A stretch of 64,000 nucleotides of DNA, from NCBI RefSeq assembly GCF_029537235.1, contig NZ_CP120638.1, forward strand, positions 1,364,001 to 1,428,000, written 5' to 3'. The number at the start of each line of letters is the position of its first letter. Position 1 is the first letter of the stretch. The notes beneath the pieces were generated by a model. The model was not told where the DNA came from. It saw nothing but the letters and a program-made list of their open reading frames with translations, and did no database searches. The DNA is from Rhizobium sp. 32-5/1. Lineage in GTDB: Bacteria; Pseudomonadota; Alphaproteobacteria; Rhizobiales; Rhizobiaceae. Positions 57,135-64,000 of this stretch are shown here, one piece after another. The translations under genes and the position numbers were made by a program.

Positions 57135-57746
57135 CGCTGTTCCCCGGTTCAGCGCATGATCCTGAAAAGTAGATGTGCTTTTCAGACGGGATCATGCGAA
57201 AATTCCATATCGAGCGCCGATTACTGCATTCCACCCGAATGCGTCCGGCACCGCTGCACTGACGAATTGACAGGAAAGCCGGCCCGTTGACGGGCTTGTG
57301 CAAAGGAGAAACCTCAAGTCGTAAGACTCACAGGCATCAGCCCACGCGATATGGTTTCCCAAGTCTATTCGTGAAGTTTGTCATACCGGACCAAACCCGG
57401 TTCGACTGCGCGGCATCATGCCTTGTCGGGAACATCGGAACTTTCGCATTCCGAGGTGTACGACCATGTTTATGGTTAATTCCTTGCTTGAAGGTTAACG
57501 GTTCATCGTTTGTATATGGTTTCGCTAAAATTAAGCCGATCGGATCGCGCTCGTCGATACCGGAGGCAGATCGCTCAAGTCTTCCCGTCCAAAAACTACA
57601 GGTTCTCAAGGGTAAGACTTGGGAATTGAAGTTTCCGCCCTGCAACGCTATTTTTTGTTCTACTCTGCTTGAGGTCAGCCATGCGCAAGCATGCTGAGCC
57701 AGTGTACAGCGGCATCATGATGATGACGTTAGAAGGGGAATGGACA
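57135..57746. promoter_or_regulatory. Promoter-side region of the che operon
   Basis: About 610 bp without a supported gene. It must hold the icpA promoter. It contains the palindromic repeat at 57152-57200, a small GC hairpin (GCCCG/CGGGC, 57282-57295), and scattered GTTAA half-sites near 57475-57500 that do not have the 7-bp spacing of CtrA sites. Confidence 0.5.
57152..57200. repeat. Rhizobial intergenic palindrome
   Basis: GCATGATCC-TGAAAAG, an 8-bp loop, then CTTTTCA and GGATCATGC. The GCATGATCC...GGATCATGC frame with AAAAG/CTTTT inside resembles a palindrome that occurs many times in Rhizobiales intergenic regions. It lies about 20 bp upstream of the icpA start. Confidence 0.6.
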
Positions 57747-57860
57747 ATGATTGTTCTTGGATTGTGCGCCATGCTTATCGCCACCCTGACACTGGCTGCT
57801 GTTTCGATGCTTCTCAACATCGAGGACGAAAACAAGGCGGCGACACCTCGAATTTTCTGA
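57747..57860 (+). CDS. Possible 37-residue membrane peptide
   Basis: ATG 57747 is preceded by AAGGGGAA at a good distance. The product is one hydrophobic helix (IVLGLCAMLIATLTLAAVSM) with a charged tail (IEDENKAATPRIF). A longer in-frame reading starts at 57669 without a clear ribosome site. No family recognised. It lies alone between the che and rha operons, on the opposite strand. Confidence 0.35.
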   Translation: MIVLGLCAMLIATLTLAAVSMLLNIEDENKAATPRIF

Positions 57861-57955
57861 TGATTGCGGGCCGGCTGTACTCGGCCGGGCGAAGTCAATC
57901 GCGCGCCTGAAGCTGTCTTTTTCCTTGGGGAATCCCTGATTATTCCTGGCGACGT

Positions 57956-59317
57956 TTAACCGGCCGATGCGCGCCAAGCTGCCGCATAGGTGCAGTGTTC
58001 TTCTGATACATCTCCGCTTAAAGCAACGGTTTGCACCTGTGCACGGCTTGAATCCGCAAGACATGCCGCGCCAAGGCTCGTGCCCGTAGCGCTCTGGCTG
58101 CCCGTCAGCACCGGGCGTCCTGTTGCCGCCGCCAGCATCCGCAGATAGCTGGTATTCCCGGCAAATGGTCCTTCCACCACGATATCGCCCCGCGCGCCGA
58201 TAAGATCGAGGCTTGTTGCCGTCATCAATGCCAAGTGAAAGGACACGACGACATAGCGTTCTGCGGGCGTAAGGCTGGTTTCATCGCAGGTCCAGCGGGC
58301 TTTCGCATTCGGAAATGGTCCTGAGCCTTGTGGAACCGACGGCATCAGCATGCACCTGCGCCGGACGATGTCCGCCTCGACCTCCGCCGAACCGCAAACC
58401 TCCGCCTCCGGCATCAGCGTCGCGAAGGCGCGCCCGCCCATGAAGCGGGCCGACGGCACGGGGTCGCCAAGTGCGTTGACGTTGATCAACGTATCGCGGA
58501 CTTCGTCCAGTGCCACCTTTTGCGCGCCCACGGCCATGATCACCACCCAGGTCCCGGTCGAAACCACGGAGAAGGGCGACGGCCGCGACAGGACATGCGG
58601 CAGCAGCGAGGCGTTGGAATCGTGAATGCCGCAATAGACCGGGAGCCCGTCCGGCAGACCGGCCTGCTGCGCAACGGCAGGCAGGAGGTCGCCGAGCACA
58701 TCGCTCGCCTTGCGCACCGGTGCAAACAGACGTCGCCAGCCGCGCGCATCCACAAGCGTTGAGAAATCGCCGCTATAGGGGTTCCAGAGATCTGTATGGC
58801 AACCAAGCGAGGTCAGTTCGTTCGCCAGTACGCCGCTCAGCCGGTAGGACCAGTATTGTGCATAGGTGAGAATGGTGGCGACTTTGGCAAATTCCTGCGG
58901 GAAGGTCTGTTCCTGCCAATAGATTTGCGCGCCGATGTTGAGGCCCATCGGAAGACGCGCGGCACCTGTCTCTGAAAAGGGTGGCCGGAGCCTCTCGTAA
59001 TCGGATGCCAGCGTATCAGGACCGGTGAATTCATAGTCGAGCAAGGGAAGCGCCAGATCGCCATTTTCGTCGAGCAGCACCGCCGTCGCGCCGTGCGTGG
59101 TGACCGAAATCGCATCGATCGGCACTTCGGCATTCAACTCGCCGAGACTATCGACGATGAAGCGCCAAAGCTTTTCGACGTCGAAATGCGGATAGAGGCC
59201 ATCCGAAGTCACGCTATTGGCCGTCTTGCGAACCGCGATTTCGGTAAAGCTCTCGAGATCGACAAGCGCGACCTTGGCATTCGTCTTGCCGATATCGATG
59301 ACGGCGATGGTTTTCAT
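57956..59317 (-). CDS. rhaK: Rhamnose-pathway sugar kinase RhaK (FGGY family)
   Basis: 453 residues with FGGY kinase features: ATP-binding start TIAVIDIGKTNAKVALVDLE, SVTTHGATAVLLDENGDLAL, YCGIHDSNASLLPHVLSRPS with the catalytic-base region, and the second phosphate loop FSVVSTGTWVVIMAVG. In Rhizobium leguminosarum RhaK is needed for rhamnose growth and also for transport through the RhaSTPQ ABC system. Last gene of the operon, 4 bp after rhaU. Confidence 0.92.
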   Translation of the reverse strand: MKTIAVIDIGKTNAKVALVDLESFTEIAVRKTANSVTSDGLYPHFDVEKLWRFIVDSLGELNAEVPIDAISVTTHGATAVLLDENGDLALPLLDYEFTGPDTLASDYERLRPPFSETGAARLPMGLNIGAQIYWQEQTFPQEFAKVATILTYAQYWSYRLSGVLANELTSLGCHTDLWNPYSGDFSTLVDARGWRRLFAPVRKASDVLGDLLPAVAQQAGLPDGLPVYCGIHDSNASLLPHVLSRPSPFSVVSTGTWVVIMAVGAQKVALDEVRDTLINVNALGDPVPSARFMGGRAFATLMPEAEVCGSAEVEADIVRRRCMLMPSVPQGSGPFPNAKARWTCDETSLTPAERYVVVSFHLALMTATSLDLIGARGDIVVEGPFAGNTSYLRMLAAATGRPVLTGSQSATGTSLGAACLADSSRAQVQTVALSGDVSEEHCTYAAAWRASAG

Positions 59318-59321
59318 GCGC

Positions 59322-59636
59322 TCATGCCATATGGAAAACGGTGGCGAGCGGCACTGCGACCGGCTCGTTGTCGGCTTTTGTTTCCATGACGTCGGCCATG
59401 TAGGCCCACCATTTCTGCATTACCGGATGCGACGGCAGATCAGACATGGTGTGATCCTCCGTGCGCCAGAGCACGCCGAACAGGAGATGGGTCTCCTCAT
59501 CCAGATGAATGGAATAGTCGGAAACGCCGGCATCTTTGAGGAGCGCCGACAATTCCGGCCAGATGGCATCGTGCCGTGCCTTGTATTCCCGCGCCATGCC
59601 CGGGTTCAGGCGCATGCGGAACGCGTATTTTTCCAT
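59322..59636 (-). CDS. rhaU: L-rhamnose mutarotase RhaU (RhaM family)
   Basis: 104 residues. [20 protein letters not shown] with [20 protein letters not shown] and [13 protein letters not shown] is the full RhaM/RhaU pattern, including the His and the WW motif of the active site. It interconverts alpha and beta L-rhamnose. Between rhaQ and rhaK, as in R. leguminosarum. Confidence 0.95.
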   Translation of the reverse strand: MEKYAFRMRLNPGMAREYKARHDAIWPELSALLKDAGVSDYSIHLDEETHLLFGVLWRTEDHTMSDLPSHPVMQKWWAYMADVMETKADNEPVAVPLATVFHMA

Positions 59637-59646
59637 GGTCCGCTCC

Positions 59647-60651
59647 TCAATGCGCCATGCGGCGGCGGGCGCGCGACCACAGGATCGGCAATGCGATCAC
59701 CGAAATCAACAGCACGCCGATGAAAATCGACATGACGATGCCGGGAACGTTGAGCAGGCCGAAACCGAAGGTGACCATGCCCATGATGAAGGCTGCCAGC
59801 ACGACGCCCGGAATGGTGCCGGAGCCGCCGAGAATGCTGACGCCGCCGAGCACGACCATGGTGACCACTTCCAGCTCGACGCCGAGCGCAATCGATGGCC
59901 GCGTCGAGCCGAGCCGCGAGGTCAGGCATATGGACGCGATGCCGGCCATCAGGCCCGTCAGCAGGAAGAGGATGAACTTGACGCGGCCGACGCGCACGCC
60001 GGAGAATAGTGCTGCCGTCTGGTTGTTGCCGATGGCATAGACGCTGCGGCCGAAATTCGTCTTGTGCAGGAGAACGCCGAAGACGATTGCCGTCACAACG
60101 AACAACGCGAGTTCGAAGGAAAACACCCACCAGACATAACCCTGGCCGAAGAAAGCGAAGCTTTCGGGATAGCCGGTATAGGCCTTGTCGCCGAGGATGA
60201 TGAACGACAGCCCGCGGAACAAGCTCATCGTGCCGATGGTAACGACGATCGACGGCAGACCGAGACCGGTGATCAAAAGGCCATTGACCATGCCGCAGAG
60301 AAGACCGGTGCCGAGCCCGACAAGGACCAGCACGGGTGTATCGGCACCCATGGTCACGGCAAGGCCCATCGCCGTCGATGTCAGTGCGATGATCGAGGCG
60401 ACCGAGAGATCGATTTCACCCGATATGATAACGAGCGCCATGGCAAAGGCGATCAGCGCCTTTTCCGTGAAATTGAACGTCGCGTCCGACAGGTTCCACG
60501 GATCGAGGAAATAGGGCGATGCAAAGGAGTTGAACGCGAAGATCAGGAGCGCCACGACGAGAAGCAGGCTTTCCCAGCTTTTCAGCGCACGACTGCTGCG
60601 GCTGCGCAGCCGATCCGGGATGATCCGGGGTGAAAGATGCGCCTCTGCCAT
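59647..60651 (-). CDS. rhaQ: Rhamnose ABC transporter permease RhaQ
   Basis: 334 residues, about ten hydrophobic helices, of the RbsC/monosaccharide permease type: [40 protein letters not shown] and [20 protein letters not shown], the ATPase-contact loop. The start overlaps the rhaP stop in TGATG; a longer open reading upstream is not coding. Confidence 0.94.
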   Translation of the reverse strand: MAEAHLSPRIIPDRLRSRSSRALKSWESLLLVVALLIFAFNSFASPYFLDPWNLSDATFNFTEKALIAFAMALVIISGEIDLSVASIIALTSTAMGLAVTMGADTPVLVLVGLGTGLLCGMVNGLLITGLGLPSIVVTIGTMSLFRGLSFIILGDKAYTGYPESFAFFGQGYVWWVFSFELALFVVTAIVFGVLLHKTNFGRSVYAIGNNQTAALFSGVRVGRVKFILFLLTGLMAGIASICLTSRLGSTRPSIALGVELEVVTMVVLGGVSILGGSGTIPGVVLAAFIMGMVTFGFGLLNVPGIVMSIFIGVLLISVIALPILWSRARRRMAH

Positions 60652-61628
60652 CAGACCGCCTCCGCTTTTTTCAGAATGACACGGCCCTTGCGCTTTTCCG
60701 TGCGGGCATTGACGGCCACGGCGATGATGATCACCGTTCCGGAAATCGCGAGCTGCGCGAAGGGCGAGATGTTGATGACCGGCAGCGCGTTCTTGATTAC
60801 GCCGAGGAACAGGCTGCCGAGCACGGCGCCGGCGACAGAGCCGATGCCACCGGCAATCGAGATGCCACCGATGACGCAGGCCGCGATGATATCGAGCTCG
60901 AAGCCGGCGGCGATATCGACATAGGCGACCGCATAACGCGACACCCAGAGATAGCCGGCAAGACCGGCCAGAGCGCCGGACAGGCAATAGGCGAGGAAGC
61001 GCGTCCGTCCGACATCGATGCCGGTATAGACCGCCGCATGCGGATTGCCGCCCACCGCGAAGAAGGCGCGGCCGATCGGCGTGCGCGTCATCAGGACATA
61101 GATGGCAGCGATCGCGGCAACCGAGAGCCAGGACAGGATTGGGAAACCGGCAAAGGATGCGCGCGGCAGCGCCTTGAAGGCATCGCTCATCTGATGCGCG
61201 TTGATCCAGGCGCCGTTGCTGAGGAGAAAGATCGTGCCGCGAAAGATCGTCAGCGTTCCCAGCGTCACGACGATGGGCGGAATATCGAGTTTCCAGACGA
61301 GCAGGCCATTGATCGAGCCGAGGGCCGCGCCGAGTGCCACGACAGTGAGGATGACCATCGGGATCGGCACCCCGGGAAAGGCGGCATTGATCATGGCCGC
61401 GACCATGCCCGATAGAGCCAGATTGGCGGCCATGGACAGGTCGATGCAGCGCGTCAGGATGACGGCCATCTGGCCGAGCGCCAGGATGATCAGGATCGAG
61501 GTGTCATTGTAGACACGGGCGAGATTGGCCGGCTCGATGAAGCCGGGGAAACGCAGCGCGATCGCGAAGACCAGCACGATGATCGCCAGGACAAGCAGGA
61601 TTTCACGGTTCTTGAGAAGTTTGGCCAT
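60651..61628 (-). CDS. rhaP: Rhamnose ABC transporter permease RhaP
   Basis: 325 residues, same permease class as RhaQ: AVILTRCIDLSMAANLALSG, IPPIVVTLGTLTIFRGTIFL and ELDIIAACVIGGISIAGGIG. RhaP and RhaQ form the membrane channel energised by RhaT. The ATG at 61628 overlaps the rhaT stop; a GTG one codon earlier is possible. Confidence 0.94.
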   Translation of the reverse strand: MAKLLKNREILLVLAIIVLVFAIALRFPGFIEPANLARVYNDTSILIILALGQMAVILTRCIDLSMAANLALSGMVAAMINAAFPGVPIPMVILTVVALGAALGSINGLLVWKLDIPPIVVTLGTLTIFRGTIFLLSNGAWINAHQMSDAFKALPRASFAGFPILSWLSVAAIAAIYVLMTRTPIGRAFFAVGGNPHAAVYTGIDVGRTRFLAYCLSGALAGLAGYLWVSRYAVAYVDIAAGFELDIIAACVIGGISIAGGIGSVAGAVLGSLFLGVIKNALPVINISPFAQLAISGTVIIIAVAVNARTEKRKGRVILKKAEAV

Positions 61629-63124
61629 CACGCAGCCTCCACAATGCCGGCAGCGGCGCGCACCAGTTTTTCGGCTGTCAGTTCGGAACGCTCGAAACGC
61701 CCGGCAATGCGGCCTTCGCGCATGACGATGACGCGATCGGCCATGCCCATGATCTCAGGGATTTCCGAGGAAACCATAATCACGCTCAGCCCCTGTCCCG
61801 CCAGTTCGCTCATGAAGGCATGCACGGCGGCTTTGGAGCCGATGTCGATACCCTTGGTTGGTTCATCGAGAATAATCACCTTCGGCTGCGTTGCCAGCCA
61901 TTTGGCAATCACCACCTTCTGCTGGTTGCCGCCGGATAAAGTGCCGACATCCTGATCGAGCGAGGCGGCACGCAGGTCGAGGCGCTGCGTATATTCGCGT
62001 GCCAGCGCAAATTCATTGGCAAGCTTCAGGAAGCCGGAGCGTGATGTGCGGTGCAGAGACGGCAGCGTCACGTTCTGGAAAATCGACAGGCCGATGATGG
62101 CGCCTTGGCGGCCGCGCTCTTCCGGCACATAGACGATGCCCGCTTCGATGGCTTCCGCCGGAGAGCGGATGACGAGAACCTTGCCGTCGAGCTTCACGGC
62201 ACCCGCAGACGGGCGCGTGATGCCGATCAGCGATTGCATGAATTCCGAACGACCGGCACCGATCAGGCCATAGAAACCGAGGATTTCGCCGCGGCGCAGT
62301 TCGAAATGGATGTCCTCGAATTCGGTCGGGTGGCGATAGCCCGAGACGGTCAGGACCGGTTCGCCGATATCAACATCGACTTTCGGGAAGACCTGGCCGA
62401 CGTCGCGGCCGACCATCATCTTGACGAGACGATCCTGATCAACATCGGCAATCAGCCCCTCGCCGACCATGCCGCCATCGCGGAACACCGTGTAGCGGTC
62501 GGCAATGCGAAAAATCTCGTCGAACTTGTGGCTGATGAACAGGATCGCCTTGCCGTCCGCCTTCAGCCGGTCGATCAGCTCGTAGAGCTCGTGAATTTCC
62601 TTGTGCGACAGGGCGGCGGTCGGCTCGTCCATGATGACGACGCCGGCGTCGATCGACAGCGCGCGGGCGATTGCCACCATATGTTTGTTGGCGATGCCGA
62701 GATCACGCAGCCGGATCGTCGGATCGATGTCGGCGCCGACGCGGGCGAGAAGCTCGCGGGCGTTGCCGTTCAGCGTCTTCCAGTCGATCAGGCCGAAGCG
62801 GTTGCGTGGCGCGTGACCAAGGAAGATGTTTTCCGCAACGGAAAGCTCATCGAACAGCACGGTTTCCTGGTGGATGGCCGTGACGCCATGGCGGGATGCG
62901 GCCATCGCGGTCGGGAATTGGGTCTCGATGCCATTAACGCGGATCGTTCCACCATCGGGCTGGTAGATGCCGGTCAGAATCTTGACGAGGGTCGATTTGC
63001 CCGCGCCGTTCTCGCCGATAAGCGCAGTCACGGAGCCGGGATACAGCGACAGCGAGACGTCGGACAGCGCCTTCACGCCCGGGAAGGACTTGGAGATGCC
63101 TTCCAGCGTTATGGCGGGTTTCAT
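61628..63124 (-). CDS. rhaT: Rhamnose ABC transporter ATP-binding protein RhaT
   Basis: 498 residues with two ABC domains. The first has Walker A GENGAGKST, a short signature region (LGIANKHMVAIARAL) and Walker B VVIMDEPTAALS. The second has a degenerate Walker A (GLIGAGRSE), signature TLSGGNQQKVV and Walker B VIILDEPTKGID. This is the RbsA/XylG type of sugar importer. The start at 63124 fits family length; the frame extends upstream into the repeat element. Confidence 0.95.
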   Translation of the reverse strand: MKPAITLEGISKSFPGVKALSDVSLSLYPGSVTALIGENGAGKSTLVKILTGIYQPDGGTIRVNGIETQFPTAMAASRHGVTAIHQETVLFDELSVAENIFLGHAPRNRFGLIDWKTLNGNARELLARVGADIDPTIRLRDLGIANKHMVAIARALSIDAGVVIMDEPTAALSHKEIHELYELIDRLKADGKAILFISHKFDEIFRIADRYTVFRDGGMVGEGLIADVDQDRLVKMMVGRDVGQVFPKVDVDIGEPVLTVSGYRHPTEFEDIHFELRRGEILGFYGLIGAGRSEFMQSLIGITRPSAGAVKLDGKVLVIRSPAEAIEAGIVYVPEERGRQGAIIGLSIFQNVTLPSLHRTSRSGFLKLANEFALAREYTQRLDLRAASLDQDVGTLSGGNQQKVVIAKWLATQPKVIILDEPTKGIDIGSKAAVHAFMSELAGQGLSVIMVSSEIPEIMGMADRVIVMREGRIAGRFERSELTAEKLVRAAAGIVEAA

Positions 63125-63205
63125 CCGCAATGGGGTCGTTTCCTGCAGCAAGAGGCAATCCACCGGTGGAGTTGAATTTGAAGTAGCTAGGCGTGTTGCA
63201 AACCG

Positions 63206-63343
63206 CGGGCTCCCTCTTCTCCCCGCGGGGAGAAGTGCCGAGCGCCAGCGAGGCGATGAGGGGTCTTTCCGCAACGCTGTGTTTGCCGAACCGCCCCCTC
63301 ATCTGCCCTACGGGCATCTTCTCCCCGAGGGAGAAGAGAACCT
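63206..63343. repeat. RIME-like mosaic palindromic element between rhaS and rhaT
   Basis: Two imperfect hairpins: CTTCTCCCCGCGGGGAGAAG near 63211-63235, and CCCCCTCATCTGCCC with CTTCTCCCCGAGGGAGAAG near 63293-63343. They are joined by the GAGGCGATGAGGGG segment. This arrangement is that of Rhizobium-specific intergenic mosaic elements. It sits between the binding-protein gene and the ATPase gene, where a hairpin could give higher rhaS mRNA level. Confidence 0.75.
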
Positions 63344-63349
63344 TTCAAA

Positions 63350-64000
63350 TCAGAAGATCTTCGAGAACTCTTCGACGTTCGAAGCGTCGTAGACGAACGG
63401 GTCGGCCATGGCGCCTTCATTGTTGTCGTCGAGCTTGACGGTGCCCATGCGGCCCATCTTGAGTTCGGCGCCCGGCTTTGCTTCCGCGCCGCCGATCAGG
63501 TCATAGGCGATCATGGTTGCGGAGTAGCCGAGATCGATCGGGTTCCAGATCGCGAAGGACTTCGACGCGCCGGACTTCACATGGCCCGCCATTTCGGACG
63601 GAAGACCGAGACCGGTGACGTTGATCTGCCCTGTCTTTCCGGCATCGGTAACGGCCTGTGCTGCAGCAACGATGCCGACGGAGGTCGGCGCGATGATCGC
63701 CTTCAGGTTCGGGTAGGACTGGATGAGGCCTTGCGTTTCGCGATAGGACTTGTCGGCGAGGTCGTCACCGTAAACGGTGGCAACGACGTTGATGCCCTTG
63801 TAGTTCGGCAGCACCTTCTTCATTTCCTCGATCCAGACGTTCTGGTTTGTCGAGGTCGCCGTTGCGGAGAGAACAGCAACATCGCCGCCTTCCGGCAACT
63901 GGTCAGCGGCCAGCTTGATGATCATGTTGCCGATCAGCGGGCTGGACGACGGGTTCAGGTGCATCGAACGGCCTTCCTTGGCGACGCCCGAATCCCAGGA
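63350..64000 (-). CDS. rhaS: Rhamnose-binding periplasmic protein RhaS (5' end beyond window)
   Basis: The last 216 residues of a RbsB/XylF-type binding protein: DVAVLSATATSTNQNVWIEE, GLIQSYPNLKAIIAPTSVGI and VTGLGLPSEMAGHVKSGASK, ending FVYDASNVEEFSKIF. It captures rhamnose for RhaPQT. The frame is open to the right edge, so the signal peptide and start are not visible. The ATG at 63964 is internal, not the start. Confidence 0.93.
   Translation of the reverse strand, partial: SWDSGVAKEGRSMHLNPSSSPLIGNMIIKLAADQLPEGGDVAVLSATATSTNQNVWIEEMKKVLPNYKGINVVATVYGDDLADKSYRETQGLIQSYPNLKAIIAPTSVGIVAAAQAVTDAGKTGQINVTGLGLPSEMAGHVKSGASKSFAIWNPIDLGYSATMIAYDLIGGAEAKPGAELKMGRMGTVKLDDNNEGAMADPFVYDASNVEEFSKIF

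Overview
The window is almost certainly chromosomal DNA of a member of the Rhizobiaceae (Rhizobium, Neorhizobium or Agrobacterium type). The gene order of the flagellar/chemotaxis cluster matches the single large cluster known from Sinorhizobium and Agrobacterium. It carries rhizobium-specific genes (visN, visR, rem, motC, motE, cheS, cheT, flaF, flbT), four tandem short flagellins, a rha operon in the order rhaS-T-P-Q-U-K, and rhizobial intergenic palindromes. I found no tRNA, rRNA, CRISPR array, prophage or insertion sequence.

Layout. Bases 1-6331 hold a polysaccharide locus: the start of an ExoP/GumC-like co-polymerase, a Wzx-like flippase, a three-gene operon (GT4 glycosyltransferase, WecG/TagA/CpsF glycosyltransferase, DxD-containing glycosyltransferase-like protein) and a GT2 glycosyltransferase. 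Bases 6387-28466 are minus-strand flagellar genes. In transcription order these are four flagellins, a FliH-like gene with motB, motC and motD/fliK, a lytic transglycosylase, rem, then flgE-flgK-flgL-flaF-flbT-flgD-fliQ-flhA-fliR-fliJ-like-flgJ-like-flgN-like and a FliL-like membrane protein. Bases 28793-38620 (minus) carry a DUF1217-type gene, flgF, fliI, an unknown membrane protein, flgB, flgC, fliE, flgG, flgA, flgI, motE, flgH, fliL and fliP. Bases 38805-44111 (plus) carry motA, fliM, fliN, fliG, flhB and an unknown gene. Bases 44153-45652 (minus) carry visR and visN, the master regulators. Bases 46523-57134 (minus) are the chemotaxis operon icpA-cheS-cheY1-cheA-cheW-cheR-cheB-cheY2-cheD-cheT followed by fliF. 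Bases 57956-64000 (minus) are the rhamnose uptake and kinase operon, with rhaS running off the right edge.

How the parts work together. VisN and VisR are expected to switch on rem, and Rem to switch on the later flagellar, flagellin, motor and chemotaxis genes. I see TTAA-N7-TTAA sites, the consensus of the alphaproteobacterial cell-cycle regulator CtrA, upstream of visN (two), rem (one) and one flagellin (two). This suggests a cell-cycle input at the top and bottom of the cascade. All four flagellins share the 9-mer GCATGATGC at nearly the same distance upstream of their start codons.

Main caution. Eleven one-base frame breaks fall in ten otherwise well-conserved genes (exoP-like, flippase, fliR, motC, fliN, flhB twice, visR, fliF, cheY2, cheY1). 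Most are a missing base in a homopolymer. This looks like uncorrected sequencing error rather than gene decay. I annotate these genes across the break and give the position of each.
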